This document shows, piece after piece, positions 5,873 through 6,078 of a stretch of 6,078 bases of DNA. Each line of letters starts with the position of its first letter. The first letter of the stretch is position 1. The position numbers and the translations under genes are program-made. The stretch comes from Caldilineaceae bacterium. GTDB taxonomy: Bacteria > Chloroflexota > Anaerolineae > Caldilineales > Caldilineaceae. The notes beneath the pieces are model-generated. The model had not been told where the DNA came from. It did no database searches and saw only the letters and a program-made list of their open reading frames with translations. Location: positions 1-6,078 of the forward strand of contig WGCB01000723.1 in NCBI GenBank assembly GCA_015494005.1, given 5' to 3'.

Positions 5873-5903
5873 CCAGTGGGCGAGTGGATGACTCGCCCAC
5901 TGG
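5873..5903. terminator. Perfect hairpin between convergent genes, probable bidirectional terminator
   Basis: A perfect 13-bp stem, CCAGTGGGCGAGT (5873-5885) with its complement at 5891-5903, closes a 5-nt GGATG loop. It lies 18 bp after the cyclophilin stop and downstream of the opposing gene's stop. On the + strand no T-run follows; on the minus strand the stem is followed by CTATTT, so termination is better supported for the minus-strand gene. It may also simply protect 3' ends. Confidence 0.65.
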
Positions 5904-5940
5904 ATTCGGGCGGCTGGGCGGTGAATGCCATCGCGACAGC

Positions 5941-5989
5941 CAACTCCCACTTTCCAACTCCCAACTTCCAACTCCTATCTCCTACCTCC
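5941..5989 (-). repeat. Seven-copy degenerate heptamer repeat
   Basis: Seven consecutive 7-bp units on the + strand: CAACTCC, CACTTTC, CAACTCC, CAACTTC, CAACTCC, TATCTCC, TACCTCC. Three are identical and the others differ at 1-3 positions. The tract has no G on the + strand and ends one base before the stop codon (5991-5993) of the minus-strand gene, so it would form a G/A-rich start to that gene's 3' untranslated region. Confidence 0.8.
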
Positions 5990-5990
5990 C

Positions 5991-6078
5991 CTAGTTCTTG
6001 CTGAACGGCGTGTTCTCCCGGGCCCACTGCATGGTGTAGAGCTTGTAGTAGCGGCCCCGCTTGGCCAGGAGCTCCTGG
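5991..6078 (-). CDS. C-terminal end of a probable exporter-type ABC transporter (ATPase/permease), partial
   Basis: Reading the minus strand from the right edge gives 28 residues, QELLAKRGRYYKLYTMQWAR followed by ENTPFSKN, then TAG. The run 'ELLA..G.YY.LY..Q' is the usual ending of fused membrane-domain/ATPase ABC exporters (MsbA/MdlB-like), which normally finish shortly after the H-loop with 'HEELL...G.Y..LY..Q'. Only this tail is visible, so family membership rests on about 17 residues, and the substrate is unknown. The gene converges on the cyclophilin gene, with a hairpin and a heptamer repeat between. Confidence 0.65.
   Translation of the reverse strand, partial: QELLAKRGRYYKLYTMQWARENTPFSKN

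Noticed and set aside
5321..5971. Minus-strand frame across the cyclophilin gene and its flanks
   Set aside because: Its ends translate the heptamer repeat and hairpin (a run such as MEVGSWKVGVG), and its centre is antisense to a well-conserved enzyme.

Overview
The window is GC-rich, densely coded bacterial DNA with strong AGGAGG-type ribosome sites in front of some genes. A long Ala/Pro/Glu/Lys/Gln linker in the solute-binding lipoprotein and short pyrimidine-rich repeats between genes would suit a Chloroflexota genome (Caldilinea/Litorilinea-like). That placement is an impression from style, not a demonstrated assignment.

Layout: (1) the 29-residue tail of an unidentified + strand gene, then a 253-bp gap; (2) a + strand block of a branched-chain amino-acid-type (LivK family) ABC solute-binding lipoprotein, a strong hairpin terminator, a LivF-type ATPase with a basic C-terminal tail, and a PaaK-like adenylate-forming protein with an atypical nucleotide-binding loop; (3) converging on this block, with only 18 bp between stop codons, a minus-strand class III (CaiB/BaiF) CoA-transferase with its own predicted sigma70-type promoter; (4) divergent from it, a + strand cyclophilin-type peptidyl-prolyl isomerase; (5) a symmetric hairpin and a seven-copy heptamer repeat; (6) the last 28 codons of a minus-strand gene that looks like an exporter-type ABC transporter.

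How the genes may work together: LivK and LivF are two parts of an ABC importer whose permeases (LivH, LivM) and second ATPase (LivG) are not in the window. The adjoining acyl-CoA-ligase-like gene suggests that an imported carboxylic acid is activated with CoA. The CoA-transferase could act on the same or a related acyl-CoA, but it is transcribed separately. The substrate cannot be read from the sequence. The cyclophilin is a general folding enzyme and probably unrelated.

I see no phage, CRISPR, defence, transposon or RNA gene. The most unusual observations are the P-loop substitution in the PaaK-like protein and the period-7 and period-8 degenerate repeats abutting ribosome-binding sites and stop codons.
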